From assembly GCF_001665625.1 (NCBI RefSeq), contig NZ_LZSY01000180.1:19302-83301 (forward strand): a DNA stretch of 64,000 bases. The letters run 5' to 3'. Numbering within the stretch: position 1 is the first letter of the stretch; each line of letters begins with the position of its first letter. The notes under the pieces were generated by a model that worked only from the letters and a program-made list of their open reading frames with translations, had not been told where the DNA came from and searched no databases. Origin of the DNA: Mycolicibacterium peregrinum (GTDB taxonomy: Bacteria > Actinomycetota > Actinomycetes > Mycobacteriales > Mycobacteriaceae). Both the position numbers and the translations under genes were made by a program. Of this stretch, positions 1 to 8,323 are shown piece after piece.

Positions 1-2
1 AC

Positions 3-155
3 AACGACGTGAACGGGTGGGACTGGGAGCCGACCTGGGGGTTCGGCCTGCTGACCATGGAGGTCTGGAATTGGAATCCGTTGGCGCCCGAGTTCATCGC
101 CGAGGTCAGCGGATTTCTCGGGCACCGGATCGTCTATACGAACTTCAAACTCTGA
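3..155 (+). CDS. C-terminal end of an unrecognised protein (5' truncated by window)
   Basis: An open frame enters from the left edge and ends at TGA 153-155, leaving the last 50 residues. The visible tail is rich in tryptophan (NGWDWEPTWGFG, then VWNWNP) and ends in TNFKL. It carries no motif I can assign to a family. It stops 50 bp before the methyltransferase start on the same strand. With only the C-terminus visible no function is proposed. Confidence 0.5.
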   Translation, partial: NDVNGWDWEPTWGFGLLTMEVWNWNPLAPEFIAEVSGFLGHRIVYTNFKL

Positions 156-193
156 GCGGGCGTTGCGGTCATGGGCTTGTCGGTGCGGTATCG

Positions 194-199
194 CACAAT
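194..199 (+). promoter_or_regulatory. candidate -10 hexamer of the methyltransferase gene
   Basis: CACAAT lies exactly six bases before the GTG at 206. That is the spacing expected when an actinobacterial transcript starts on the start codon (leaderless). The hexamer matches the TANNNT consensus only at A2 and T6, and no -35 box is evident. Confidence 0.3.
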
Positions 200-205
200 A
201 GCGGG

Positions 206-1852
206 GTGACTGACAGCGCTGGGCCGGCCCACGGCGATTCTGCCGAAGCCCGCAAAGCGCGCGGTGCGTACTTCACCCCGGTCCAGATCACCGATTACCT
301 AACCCAATGGGCAGTGCGGTCCGCCGGTGAGCGGATCTTGGAGCCCTCGGCCGGGGACGCGGCCTTCCTGGTAGCCGCCACCCGCAGGCTGCAGCAGCTC
401 GGTCTCGAGCATCCGGAGCTCGACGGCATCGAGATTCACCGGAGCAGCGCCACCACGGCGCGCCGCCGCGTCACTGAAGCCGGGGGACGGGCCAGGATCA
501 GGACGTCCGACTTCTTCGACGTCGAACCGCGTGCTGAGTACACGGCGGTGATCGGCAACCCCCCCTACATCCGCTACCAGGATTTCCGGGGTGCGACCCG
601 GGCACAGTCGCGCCGCGCCGCACTCAAGGCGGGCGTCACGCTGTCTGGGCTGGCCTCGAGCTGGGCCGCGTTCACCGTGCACGCTGCGTTGTTCCTGCAG
701 CCAGGTGGGCGCCTGGCTCTGGTGCTGCCCGCCGAGCTGCTGAGCGTCAACTACGCGGCGGCGGTGCGGAAGTTTCTCTTCGATCGGTTCACCAGCGTCG
801 AGTTGGTGATGTTCGACGAGCAGGTGTTTCCCGAGGCCGAAGCCGATGTGGTGCTGCTGCTGGCCGACGGCTATGGGGGTGGGCCGACCAGTCACGCCGT
901 CATCCACCGGGCCTGCAACGCGAGCTCGTTGACATCCGAACTCGCACAACGTCGTTGGTCGCCGCGCGATCCCGCCGACAAGTGGGTCAGCGGCCTGATC
1001 GGTAACGCGCCGGTCGATGCGCTCCACGGTCTACACGAGGCTGGGCAGTTCACGACCTTGGAGACGTGGGGCGACACGACTCTGGGCATGGTGACCGGCA
1101 ACAACGGCTTCTTCGCGCTGTCCCCGGAGCGCGTACATGAGCTGGGTCTGCGCGGTACTGACCTGTTGCCGTTGTCCCCGCCAGGCAGTGCCCATCTACG
1201 CGGCCTCACGCTGACCGCCGAGCAGCTGGCCAGGCTGGGGGAGGACGGCCGGTCGATACACCTGTTCCGTCCGGCCGGGCAGCCATCGGCCGCTGCGCAG
1301 CGCTACATCGACGCCGGCCACGCCGCAGGCGTGCATCTGGCCTACAAATGCCGGGTGCGTCAGCCTTGGTATCTGGTGCCACTGGTGAAACCGGCCGACC
1401 TGCTGCTGACCTGTATGAACGCCGACACTCCGCGGTTGATCAGCAACCGGGCCAAGACACATCATCTCAACTCGGTGCACGGCGTGTATCTGCGTGACGG
1501 GGTGCGCACGCTGGGGCGCGACCTGCTGGGCTTGGCGGCGCTGAACTCGGTGACGGTGCTACATGCCGAGATCGTCGGCCGTTCCTACGGCGGCGGGATC
1601 CTCAAGATCGAACCGCGCGAGGCCGACCGTTGGCTCGTTCCCTCACCCGATCTGGTGGCCGCGCGTGCCGACGAACTGCGGGCCGTCCGACGGAGGGTCG
1701 GATCGCTGTTGGAGCGTGGCCGTCTGCTCGATGCGACTCGCGTCGTCGACGATGCGTTGGGACTGGAGACGCGGATCGTTCTGGAACCCGTTCGTGCCGC
1801 GCGCGATTCATTGGCGACCCGCCGGACGGTAAGGTCTCGGCGTGCCCGCTGA
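206..1852 (+). CDS. N6-adenine DNA methyltransferase (Eco57I/MamA-like)
   Basis: A 548-aa class I SAM-dependent DNA methyltransferase. In order it has the motif X region RGAYFTP (residues 19-25), SAM-binding motif I ILEPSAGD (44-51) and the catalytic NPPY of N6-adenine methylases (118-121, followed by IRYQDF). The C-terminal half would hold the target-recognition region. The GTG at 206 was chosen because GAYFTP normally sits close to the N-terminus and because a -10-like hexamer lies six bases upstream. The frame stays open further upstream, but that part is not methylase-like. Length and motifs resemble mycobacterial MamA-type methylases (about 550 aa, family knowledge). The next gene overlaps its end by 11 bp, so the pair may be a restriction-modification system or a modification enzyme with a partner. 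The recognition sequence cannot be read from the protein. Confidence 0.85.
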   Translation: MTDSAGPAHGDSAEARKARGAYFTPVQITDYLTQWAVRSAGERILEPSAGDAAFLVAATRRLQQLGLEHPELDGIEIHRSSATTARRRVTEAGGRARIRTSDFFDVEPRAEYTAVIGNPPYIRYQDFRGATRAQSRRAALKAGVTLSGLASSWAAFTVHAALFLQPGGRLALVLPAELLSVNYAAAVRKFLFDRFTSVELVMFDEQVFPEAEADVVLLLADGYGGGPTSHAVIHRACNASSLTSELAQRRWSPRDPADKWVSGLIGNAPVDALHGLHEAGQFTTLETWGDTTLGMVTGNNGFFALSPERVHELGLRGTDLLPLSPPGSAHLRGLTLTAEQLARLGEDGRSIHLFRPAGQPSAAAQRYIDAGHAAGVHLAYKCRVRQPWYLVPLVKPADLLLTCMNADTPRLISNRAKTHHLNSVHGVYLRDGVRTLGRDLLGLAALNSVTVLHAEIVGRSYGGGILKIEPREADRWLVPSPDLVAARADELRAVRRRVGSLLERGRLLDATRVVDDALGLETRIVLEPVRAARDSLATRRTVRSRRAR

Positions 1853-2837
1853 ACCGTCGACCAAGGCCACAGCATGGGCCATCTTCGATCGCATCGTGGC
1901 CGACGCCGCGCCCGGCGGTGTGCACACCAATCCGTGGGTGCGCAGCGGAGGCGCACTGACCTTCGTTCCCGATTTCCGAGTGCTGCGCAAGCTTCTCGGC
2001 GTCCCGCTGTTCCTGGACGCGCCGTCCACCACCGGCGTTCCGGCGCTGGCTTTGGACGTGTGGCTGGCCTACGAGTTGCGGCGTGCCGGATTCGATCCGG
2101 ATGCGGTGTGGCCCCGAGCGACGGATCCGCGGATCATGCCCAGCGCGATCGCCAGTCTGCTCGAGGCGCTGCCGCAGAAGGAACGCCACCTCATCGAGCA
2201 ACGGCTGAAGCGGTCGATGAAAGGCGTTGCCGCGTCGAGTGCCAGCGTGCTGGGCAAGCACTACATGAAACAGGTCGACGTGGTGATGTCGGATTGGGAC
2301 ACCGGCCCGGAGTTGCTGATCAGTACCAAACGTATGGATTCCAGCTTCGGCAAGAATGCCGCCAACCGGGTCGAGGAAAGTTACGGCGACGCCAAGAATC
2401 TGCGTCTGCGCCACCCGCTTTCGGCGCTGGGCTTTGTCTACGGCTTGCGCTCGACGATTCTGAGCACAGAACCGGACAAGGCCGAGTGGCTCATCGATCT
2501 GCTGGGCAAGCTCGGCACCGAGGACGACGCCTATCACGCGGTTGCGCTGGTGATGATCGATTACGACGTCGAGGTCGCCGAGTCCGCGGACGAGGAGGTC
2601 GACAGCATCGAAAAGGCCGAGCCGGACGCGCTGTTCGAGATCGTCGACGTTGCCACGGCCGCCGTCGACGAGGCGTTGGCGGCACTACCCGACATCGCGA
2701 TCCGGCATGACACGGTGCCGCCCGAGCTGCAGCCTTCGCGTTTTCTGGCGACCATGGTCAACCGCGTCATCGACACCACACCGGTGACCCGGCACCGTGA
2801 GGCGCGTCGGCGGCGTAACACAGCCGCCGAAGCCTGA
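1842..2837 (+). CDS. hypothetical protein, candidate restriction endonuclease partner of the methylase
   Basis: A 331-aa protein starting at GTG 1842, inside the last codons of the methyltransferase, so the two are probably co-translated. It has no signal peptide or membrane segment. The central block, D146 in QVDVVM, then E157 and the ISTKRM strand with K163, followed by SSFGKNAANR, resembles a degenerate PD-(D/E)XK nuclease core: an acidic residue, a short spacer and a hydrophobic strand ending in lysine. The second acidic residue is not at its usual place, so the assignment is tentative. The C-terminal third is acidic (residues about 240-290) and ends in a basic tail. I recall an M. smegmatis methylase-nuclease pair upstream of trpE, which fits this context, but the sequence alone does not prove nuclease activity. 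An alternative is a non-catalytic accessory protein. Confidence 0.55.
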   Translation: MPAEPSTKATAWAIFDRIVADAAPGGVHTNPWVRSGGALTFVPDFRVLRKLLGVPLFLDAPSTTGVPALALDVWLAYELRRAGFDPDAVWPRATDPRIMPSAIASLLEALPQKERHLIEQRLKRSMKGVAASSASVLGKHYMKQVDVVMSDWDTGPELLISTKRMDSSFGKNAANRVEESYGDAKNLRLRHPLSALGFVYGLRSTILSTEPDKAEWLIDLLGKLGTEDDAYHAVALVMIDYDVEVAESADEEVDSIEKAEPDALFEIVDVATAAVDEALAALPDIAIRHDTVPPELQPSRFLATMVNRVIDTTPVTRHREARRRRNTAAEA

Positions 2838-2909
2838 CGCAATCGCCGAGATCAACGCAAGGGTCGCGAATTGGCGCTGCGAACGACCTTTGCGTCGCAC
2901 TCGCGGAAG

Positions 2910-3707
2910 CTACAACACCCGTGAACTGGCCTTGGCCCGCGCACTCCAGCGGCCGTCCTGATACCCCACCACCACGGGGTGAGCGAAAGCCTCGCTGACG
3001 TGCTCGGTGTTGACCACCTCGTGGGCGAACCCGCTGGCCACCGTGCGTCCCTGGGAGATCAGCAGGGCGTGGGTGGTGCTGGTGGGCAGCTCCTCGAGGT
3101 GGTGGGTGACCAGGATCGAGGCCATGTCGGGGTGCGAGTTATCCAGAGTGTCAAGCGTTTCCAGCAATTGCTCGCGAGCCGCGACGTCCAGACCGGTGGT
3201 CGGCTCGTCCAGTAGCAGCAGCTGCGGATCGGCGATCAATGCCCGCGCGATCAGGGTGCGGCCGCGCTCGCCCTGAGACAGCGTGGGCCAGATCGCGTCG
3301 GCCCGCGCCGACAGCCCCACGGTGTCGATCAGTTCCTCGGCCCGGCGGGCCTGTTCTGCGGTCGGCGTCCAGTGCGCGGCGATGTCGATGGTGGCGGTGA
3401 TGCCGGTGAGGACCACCTCGCGCACGGTGAGCGGGTACTGCAGCCGGTGCCGGGGATTCACGTGGCCGATGGAGCGGCGCAGCACGGCCAGGTCGGTGCG
3501 GCCCATCTGGCCGCCGAGCACGTGCACGGTGCCTGAAGTCGGAAAGGTCACGGCGGCACAGAAACCCAGCAGCGTGCTCTTCCCGGCGCCGTTTGGTCCC
3601 AACAGGGCCCAGTGCTCACCGGCCTGCACCGTCAGGGAGATGCCGTCGATGATCTGCTTGCCGTCGCGGCGGAACGTCACATCGGCGATGTCGAGGACCG
3701 GGGTCAT
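2910..3707 (-). CDS. ABC transporter ATP-binding protein
   Basis: A 265-aa stand-alone ABC ATPase. It has Walker A GPNGAGKST, signature LSQGE, Walker B LLLLDEP and the H-loop VTHH. No permease or binding-protein gene lies next to it, so substrate and direction are unknown. Its organisation resembles the ModF/YnjD-like group of single-domain ATPases, but this is weak. Its ATG (3707) overlaps the stop of the upstream GntR-type regulator by 4 bp (ATGA), so the two form a translationally coupled operon read leftwards. That suggests the regulator controls the ATPase. Confidence 0.8.
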   Translation of the reverse strand: MTPVLDIADVTFRRDGKQIIDGISLTVQAGEHWALLGPNGAGKSTLLGFCAAVTFPTSGTVHVLGGQMGRTDLAVLRRSIGHVNPRHRLQYPLTVREVVLTGITATIDIAAHWTPTAEQARRAEELIDTVGLSARADAIWPTLSQGERGRTLIARALIADPQLLLLDEPTTGLDVAAREQLLETLDTLDNSHPDMASILVTHHLEELPTSTTHALLISQGRTVASGFAHEVVNTEHVSEAFAHPVVVGYQDGRWSARAKASSRVL

Positions 3708-4375
3708 GCGAAAGACTCCTTCAATGAGCTCAAATGGGTTCTGCTGGCGGCTGCGGCGGCCTCGGGGTCGCGGGCGACGATCGCGTCGGCCAACTGCTGG
3801 TGCAGGTCGTGATCGCAGGGTTCGGAGGCGATCGGCCGGATCTTGAGCATGTCGATCATCGCCAGCCGCAGCCGCGGCAGGAAGGCGTCGAACAATTGGA
3901 TCAGCACCTCGTTGTGAGCCGCGGCGATCACCGTGCGGTGAAACGCCATGTCGGCGTCGACGTGGTCGGGTACCGACTGTCCGGTCACCCCGCGGGCGGC
4001 CAGGGTGCGACGAATCGCGCGCAGATCGGCTGGGGTGCGTCGGGTCGCGGCCAGCGCGGCAGCTTCGGCCTCGATGGCGATGCGCGCCTCGATCACCGAG
4101 ACGATGGTGGCTCGGCGTAGCACGGTGTCCCAGTCTTCGGCGGCGTCGAGTGCCGTGACGAATACGCCGGCACCCTGGCGGCTCTCCAACACGCCCTTGC
4201 CGGACAGTTCGCGGATGGCCTCGCGCAGGGTGGAGCGGCCTACGCCGAGCTGTGCAGCCAGGGTTGTCTCACCTGGAAGTCGATGCCCGAGTGGCCATTC
4301 GCCCTGGCGGATGCGCGTCAGCAGAAGCTGGGCGGTCTGGGCCGCCAGCGGGTGACGCTGAACTTGGGAAGTCAT
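3704..4375 (-). CDS. GntR-family (FadR-subfamily) transcriptional regulator
   Basis: A 223-aa regulator with an N-terminal winged helix (residues about 8-75; the recognition part contains LGVGRSTLREAIREL and the wing GAGVFV). It is followed by an all-helical FCD-type effector domain with metal-ligand-like residues (DADMAFH, a second His in AAAHNE). The ATG at 4375 was chosen because translation upstream of it loses homology, although the frame is open. The gene is divergent from the leu leader/leuA unit, with 46 bp between the two starts, and coupled to the downstream ABC ATPase. It probably binds this short divergent region and could autoregulate or affect leuA. The effector is unknown. Confidence 0.85.
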   Translation of the reverse strand: MTSQVQRHPLAAQTAQLLLTRIRQGEWPLGHRLPGETTLAAQLGVGRSTLREAIRELSGKGVLESRQGAGVFVTALDAAEDWDTVLRRATIVSVIEARIAIEAEAAALAATRRTPADLRAIRRTLAARGVTGQSVPDHVDADMAFHRTVIAAAHNEVLIQLFDAFLPRLRLAMIDMLKIRPIASEPCDHDLHQQLADAIVARDPEAAAAASRTHLSSLKESFA

Positions 4376-4383
4376 CGAAACCT

Positions 4384-4416
4384 GTCTACTTGTCTGAGGA
4401 GTTGTGTATAGTCTAC
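4384..4416 (+). promoter_or_regulatory. divergent regulator/leuA control region with -10 box
   Basis: TATAGT at 4407-4412 is a good -10 hexamer nine bases before the leader-peptide ATG at 4422. It is flanked by two direct copies of GTCTAC (4384-4389 and 4411-4416), 27 bp apart. This 46-bp space separates the GntR regulator start from the leader, so the repeats are candidate operator half-sites. No strong -35 box is visible. Confidence 0.45.
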
Positions 4417-4421
4417 CCATC

Positions 4422-4463
4422 ATGACGCGTGCCCTCATCCTTAGCCGCCGCGGCGGGGCCTGA
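4422..4463 (+). CDS. leuL: leu leader peptide (13 aa) upstream of leuA
   Basis: ATG at 4422 opens a 13-codon ORF, MTRALILSRRGGA, ending TGA 4461-4463. It carries Leu-Ile-Leu codons in a row followed by Arg-Arg-Gly-Gly-Ala. It starts just after a -10 box and is followed by a strong hairpin ahead of leuA. Short leader peptides with leucine codons and an arginine/glycine-rich end are known in front of actinobacterial leucine genes (LEU-type attenuators), and this one has that layout. Ribosome stalling on the Leu/Ile codons would change folding of the GC-rich region encoding RRGGA and the hairpin downstream. The gene symbol follows general usage for such leaders. Confidence 0.6.
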   Translation: MTRALILSRRGGA

Positions 4464-4465
4464 AT

Positions 4466-4504
4466 CGACCGGCCCCCTGCCGTGGGGCTGTGGCGCGCCG
4501 GTCG
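4466..4504 (+). promoter_or_regulatory. hairpin in the leuA leader (attenuator candidate)
   Basis: Perfect 8-bp arms CGACCGGC (4466-4473) and GCCGGTCG (4497-4504) enclose a second pairing of CCCC (4474-4477) with GGGG (4484-4487). The hairpin begins three bases after the leader-peptide stop and ends 28 bp before the leuA ATG. There is no U-run after it, so it more likely acts by alternative folding near the ribosome-binding site (GAAGG, 4520-4524) or as a Rho-assisted terminator than as a classical intrinsic terminator. Confidence 0.55.
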
Positions 4505-4531
4505 AACTCCCATCCGACCGAAGGCACCCTC

Positions 4532-6280
4532 ATGACCACTTCCGTATTTCCCACCATCAACACCCCGGCCGGGGAGATCCCGGCCACCGCACCGGCCTGG
4601 AATCGGCAGCGGCACTCGCAAATGCCGTCGCACCGTTACGCCAGTGTCTATGACCGCGTCGAAGTTCCACTGGTTCAACGCGATTGGCCCACCGCTCGGA
4701 TCGAACGCGCGCCGCTGTGGGTGCCGGTGGACCTGCGTGACGGCAACCAGGCGCTGGCCGAGCCGATGGACCCGGCCCGCAAGCGCCGCTTCTTCGAGCT
4801 GCTGGTGGCCATGGGCTACAAGGAGATCGAGGTCGGGTATCCGTCCGCCTCGCAGACCGACTTCGACTTCGTCCGACTGCTGGCCGAGTCCGACATCGCC
4901 CCGCCGGACGTCACCATCGTCGTGTTCGTCCCGGCGCGCCGCGACCTGATCGAACGAACCGTGGACTCGGTGCGCGGCATCGGCAACGACGTCGTCATCC
5001 ACATGTACACCGCCACCGCTCCGACCTGGCGCGATGTCGTACTGGGCAAGGCCAGAGGCGAGCTGAGCCAGCTCATCTATGCCGGTGCGCGTGACGTCCT
5101 CGAGTTCACCGACGGCATGCCCAATGTGCGGTTCGAATTCTCCCCGGAGGTGTTCAACCTCACCGAGCCTGATTACGTGCTGGAGTTGTGTGACGCGGTC
5201 ACCGAGCTGTGGCAAGCCACTCTGGGACGTCCGGTCATCTTGAACCTGCCGGCCACCGTCGAGATCGCCACCCCCAACGTCTACGCCGACCAGATCGAGT
5301 ACATGCACCGCAACCTGTCCCGCCGCGACAGCGTCATCCTCTCAGTGCACCCACACAACGACCGGGGCAGCGGCATCGCCTGCGCCGAACTCGCGGTGCT
5401 GGCCGGTGCCCAGCGGGTCGAGGGGTGCGTCTTCGGCAACGGCGAACGCACCGGCAATGTCGACATCGCCACCCTGGCGCTGAATCTGCACGCCCAGGGT
5501 GTGGATCCGATGATCGACTTCTCCGACATCGACGAGATCGCCCGGACCGTCAGCCACTGCACCCGCATGCCGATCCACGAACGCCATCCCTATGTCGGGG
5601 ACATGGTGCACACCGCGTTCTCCGGAACCCACCAGGACGCGATCAAGAAGGGCTTCGCCGAACATCGCGCACGGGCCGCGGACACCGGACAGCCGGAGAA
5701 CGAAATCGATTGGCGGGTGCCGTATCTGCCGATCGATCCGGCCGACATCGGCCGCACCTATGACGCGGTGATCAGGGTGAATTCCCAATCCGGCAAAGGA
5801 GGCATCGCCTACCTGCTGGCAGAAGAATATGGGCTGGAGCTGCCTCGTCGCCTACAGATCGATTTCGCCCGGCACGTCCAGGCCCACACCGACGAAAGCG
5901 GCGCGGAGGTGACCGCCGCCGAACTGTTCGACCTGTTCGAGGCGACCTATCTGGATCCGGTCGGGCCGGTGCAACTCAAGGACTGGCACACCGGCGGCGA
6001 CGGTGCCGCTGCGGTCACCGACCTGACGTTGGTGTACAACGGCAGCACGGTCACCAGCAGCCATCGCGGCATCGGCCCGGTGGATGCACTGCGGGCCGCG
6101 CTCGCGCAGATCGGCCATTCAGTCGAGATGTTGAGCCTGACCCAACAGTCGATCGGCAGCACCGCCGTCAGCTACCTGGAGTACCGGTCGCCCAGTCGCA
6201 CCGGATGGGCGTGCGGGCGCAGCGATTCGGTGCTCGCAGCGTCGATGGCGGCGGTGCTGCGGGCGGTTAACGCGCCTTGA
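4532..6280 (+). CDS. leuA: 2-isopropylmalate synthase
   Basis: A 582-aa enzyme of the DRE-TIM metallolyase family. It condenses acetyl-CoA with 2-oxoisovalerate, the first committed step of leucine synthesis. Visible family signatures are LRDGNQAL near residues 57-64, the conserved HPHNDRG stretch, GCVFGNGERTGNVD, and a C-terminal allosteric domain rich in short strands (LTLVYNG, then AVSYLEYR). ATG 4532 was chosen because it is preceded by GAAGG at 7-bp spacing and gives MTTSVFP; the frame is open 14 codons further up. It lacks the long tandem repeats recalled for M. tuberculosis LeuA. In many mycobacteria leuA lies by lysC-asd, so this could be the sole copy moved or a second one. The leader peptide suggests leucine-responsive control. 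It converges on bcp with a 14-bp overlap. Confidence 0.92.
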   Translation: MTTSVFPTINTPAGEIPATAPAWNRQRHSQMPSHRYASVYDRVEVPLVQRDWPTARIERAPLWVPVDLRDGNQALAEPMDPARKRRFFELLVAMGYKEIEVGYPSASQTDFDFVRLLAESDIAPPDVTIVVFVPARRDLIERTVDSVRGIGNDVVIHMYTATAPTWRDVVLGKARGELSQLIYAGARDVLEFTDGMPNVRFEFSPEVFNLTEPDYVLELCDAVTELWQATLGRPVILNLPATVEIATPNVYADQIEYMHRNLSRRDSVILSVHPHNDRGSGIACAELAVLAGAQRVEGCVFGNGERTGNVDIATLALNLHAQGVDPMIDFSDIDEIARTVSHCTRMPIHERHPYVGDMVHTAFSGTHQDAIKKGFAEHRARAADTGQPENEIDWRVPYLPIDPADIGRTYDAVIRVNSQSGKGGIAYLLAEEYGLELPRRLQIDFARHVQAHTDESGAEVTAAELFDLFEATYLDPVGPVQLKDWHTGGDGAAAVTDLTLVYNGSTVTSSHRGIGPVDALRAALAQIGHSVEMLSLTQQSIGSTAVSYLEYRSPSRTGWACGRSDSVLAASMAAVLRAVNAP

Positions 6281-6731
6281 GCACTTCGAGTGCCTTGTCG
6301 GCGTGGGTGTCCATGCTGATCTCGCTGGCAATCACCGCGAGCACGGTGCGATCGGTATCGATGACGAACGTGGTCCGCTTGACCGGCATGAGCTTGCCGA
6401 GCAGGCCACGCTTCACCCCGAACTGGGCCGCCACCTTGCCGTCGGCGTCCGAGAGCAATGGGTAGTCGAAACTCTGGATGTCGGCGAACTTGGCCTGCTT
6501 GGCGACCGGGTCGGTGCTGATGCCGACCCGGTTCGCCCCGGCAGCGGCGAACTCGCCGGCCAGATCCCGGAAGTGACAGGCCTCCTTGGTGCACCCCGGC
6601 GTCATCGCCGCCGGATAGAAGAACAGCACCACGGGTCCGTCGGCGAGCAGGCTCGTCAGGCTGCGAATCGTGCCGGTCTGGTCGGGGAGCTCGAAGTCGG
6701 GAACGGTGTCACCGGTCCTGATCTGTGTCAT
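6267..6731 (-). CDS. bcp: peroxiredoxin, Bcp/PrxQ type
   Basis: A 154-aa thiol peroxidase that reduces hydrogen peroxide and organic hydroperoxides. The peroxidatic cysteine is C47 in TPGCTKEAC and the resolving cysteine is C52, the five-residue spacing of atypical two-Cys PrxQ enzymes. The fold signatures GDTVPDFELPDQ and VLFFYPAAMTPGC are intact. Its 3' end overlaps the end of leuA on the other strand by 14 bp. Its start is divergent from trpE with 62 bp between them. The length is normal for the family and the ATG at 6731 fits. Confidence 0.92.
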   Translation of the reverse strand: MTQIRTGDTVPDFELPDQTGTIRSLTSLLADGPVVLFFYPAAMTPGCTKEACHFRDLAGEFAAAGANRVGISTDPVAKQAKFADIQSFDYPLLSDADGKVAAQFGVKRGLLGKLMPVKRTTFVIDTDRTVLAVIASEISMDTHADKALEVLKAR

Positions 6732-6793
6732 GGTCGCTCACGCTACGCCGTCTGCATGCCGATCCTGCTCGGTCGATCTGGGAGGATTGGTCT

Positions 6794-8323
6794 GTGCAAA
6801 CCACCCCCGACAGCCTCACCCGCACCACATCGCGCGAGGATTTCCGGGCATTGGCCGCCGAGCACCGCGTGGTCCCGGTGACCCGCAAGGTGCTGGCCGA
6901 CAGCGAGACGCCGTTGTCGGCGTACCGCAAGCTCGCCGCCAACCGTCCCGGTACGTTCCTGCTCGAATCGGCCGAGAACGGTCGCTCGTGGTCGCGTTGG
7001 TCGTTCATCGGCGCCGGTGCACCTTCGGCCCTGACGGTCCGCGATGACCAGGCGGTGTGGCTGGGCACGGCCCCCAAGGGCGCGCCCAGCGGTGGCGAGC
7101 CGCTGGCGGCGTTGCGGGCCACCCTGGATCTGCTGCAGACCGAGGCGGTGCCCGACCTGCCGCCGTTGTCCTCGGGGCTCGTCGGTTACTTCGCCTACGA
7201 CATGGTGCGGCGTCTGGAACGGCTGCCGGAGCTGACCGTGGACGATCTGGGCCTGCCGGACATGGTGCTGCTGCTGGCCACCGACATCGCCGCCGTCGAT
7301 CACCACGAGGGCACCATCACCCTGATCGCCAACGCGGTGAACTGGAACGGCACCGACGAGCGCGTCGACGAGGCCTACGACGATGCGGTCCGGCGCCTCG
7401 ACATCATGACCACTGCGCTGGGCCAGCCACTGTCGTCCACGGTGGCGACATTCAGCCGGCCCGAACCCGACCATCGCGGACAGCGCACAGTGGAGGAGTA
7501 CACCGCGATCGTCGAGAAGCTCGTCGGCGACATCGAGGCCGGTGAAGCCTTCCAGGTGGTGCCCTCGCAGCGGTTCGAGATGACGACCCAAGCCGATCCC
7601 ATTGACGTCTACCGGATGCTGCGGGTGACTAACCCGAGCCCGTACATGTACCTGCTCAATGTCCCCGATGCCGATGGCGGACTGGACTTTTCGGTCGTCG
7701 GCTCCAGTCCCGAGGCGCTGGTCACGGTGAAGGACGGCCGGGCCACCACCCATCCGATCGCGGGAACCCGGTGGCGCGGTGCCACCGAGGAAGAAGACGT
7801 CCTTCTCGAGAAGGAGCTCTTGTCCGACGAGAAGGAACGTGCCGAGCACCTGATGCTGGTCGACCTCGGCCGCAACGACCTGGGACGGGTGTGCCGCCCG
7901 GGTACGGTGCGGGTCGAGGACTACAGCCACATCGAGCGCTACAGCCATGTGATGCACCTGGTGTCCACGGTGACCGGGGAGTTGGCGGAGGGTAAGACCG
8001 CGCTCGACGCGGTGACGGCATGTTTCCCGGCCGGCACGCTGTCGGGGGCACCCAAGGTGCGTGCCATGGAGTTGATCGAGGAGGTCGAGATGACCCGACG
8101 CGGCCTGTACGGCGGCGTGCTGGGCTACCTGGACTTCGCGGGCAACGCCGACTTCGCGATCGCCATCCGGACCGCCCTGATGCGTGACGGCACGGCCTAC
8201 GTGCAGGCCGGCGGGGGAGTCGTGGCCGATTCCAACGGCCCCTACGAGTACAACGAATCGGCGAACAAGGCCAAAGCCGTGCTCAACGCCATCGCCGCCG
8301 CCGACACATTGGCCGAGCCGTGA
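6794..8323 (+). CDS. trpE: anthranilate synthase component I
   Basis: A 509-aa enzyme that makes anthranilate from chorismate and ammonia or glutamine, the first step of tryptophan synthesis. The N-terminal tryptophan feedback site LLES is present (TFLLESAEN, near residue 57). The C-terminal chorismate-binding core includes PIAGTRWRG, DLGRNDLGRV, SGAPKVRAMELI and GGGVVADS. GTG 6794 was chosen because GGAGGA (6781-6786) sits at good spacing; the frame is open 23 codons upstream. No glutamine amidotransferase partner lies in this window. It leads the operon trpE - membrane protein - trpC - trpB - trpA - lgt, and its stop overlaps the next gene as GTGA. Confidence 0.95.
   Translation: MQTTPDSLTRTTSREDFRALAAEHRVVPVTRKVLADSETPLSAYRKLAANRPGTFLLESAENGRSWSRWSFIGAGAPSALTVRDDQAVWLGTAPKGAPSGGEPLAALRATLDLLQTEAVPDLPPLSSGLVGYFAYDMVRRLERLPELTVDDLGLPDMVLLLATDIAAVDHHEGTITLIANAVNWNGTDERVDEAYDDAVRRLDIMTTALGQPLSSTVATFSRPEPDHRGQRTVEEYTAIVEKLVGDIEAGEAFQVVPSQRFEMTTQADPIDVYRMLRVTNPSPYMYLLNVPDADGGLDFSVVGSSPEALVTVKDGRATTHPIAGTRWRGATEEEDVLLEKELLSDEKERAEHLMLVDLGRNDLGRVCRPGTVRVEDYSHIERYSHVMHLVSTVTGELAEGKTALDAVTACFPAGTLSGAPKVRAMELIEEVEMTRRGLYGGVLGYLDFAGNADFAIAIRTALMRDGTAYVQAGGGVVADSNGPYEYNESANKAKAVLNAIAAADTLAEP

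Noticed and set aside
6732..6793. trp attenuator in front of trpE
   Set aside because: No short ORF with tandem Trp codons or strong hairpins in the 62-bp gap.
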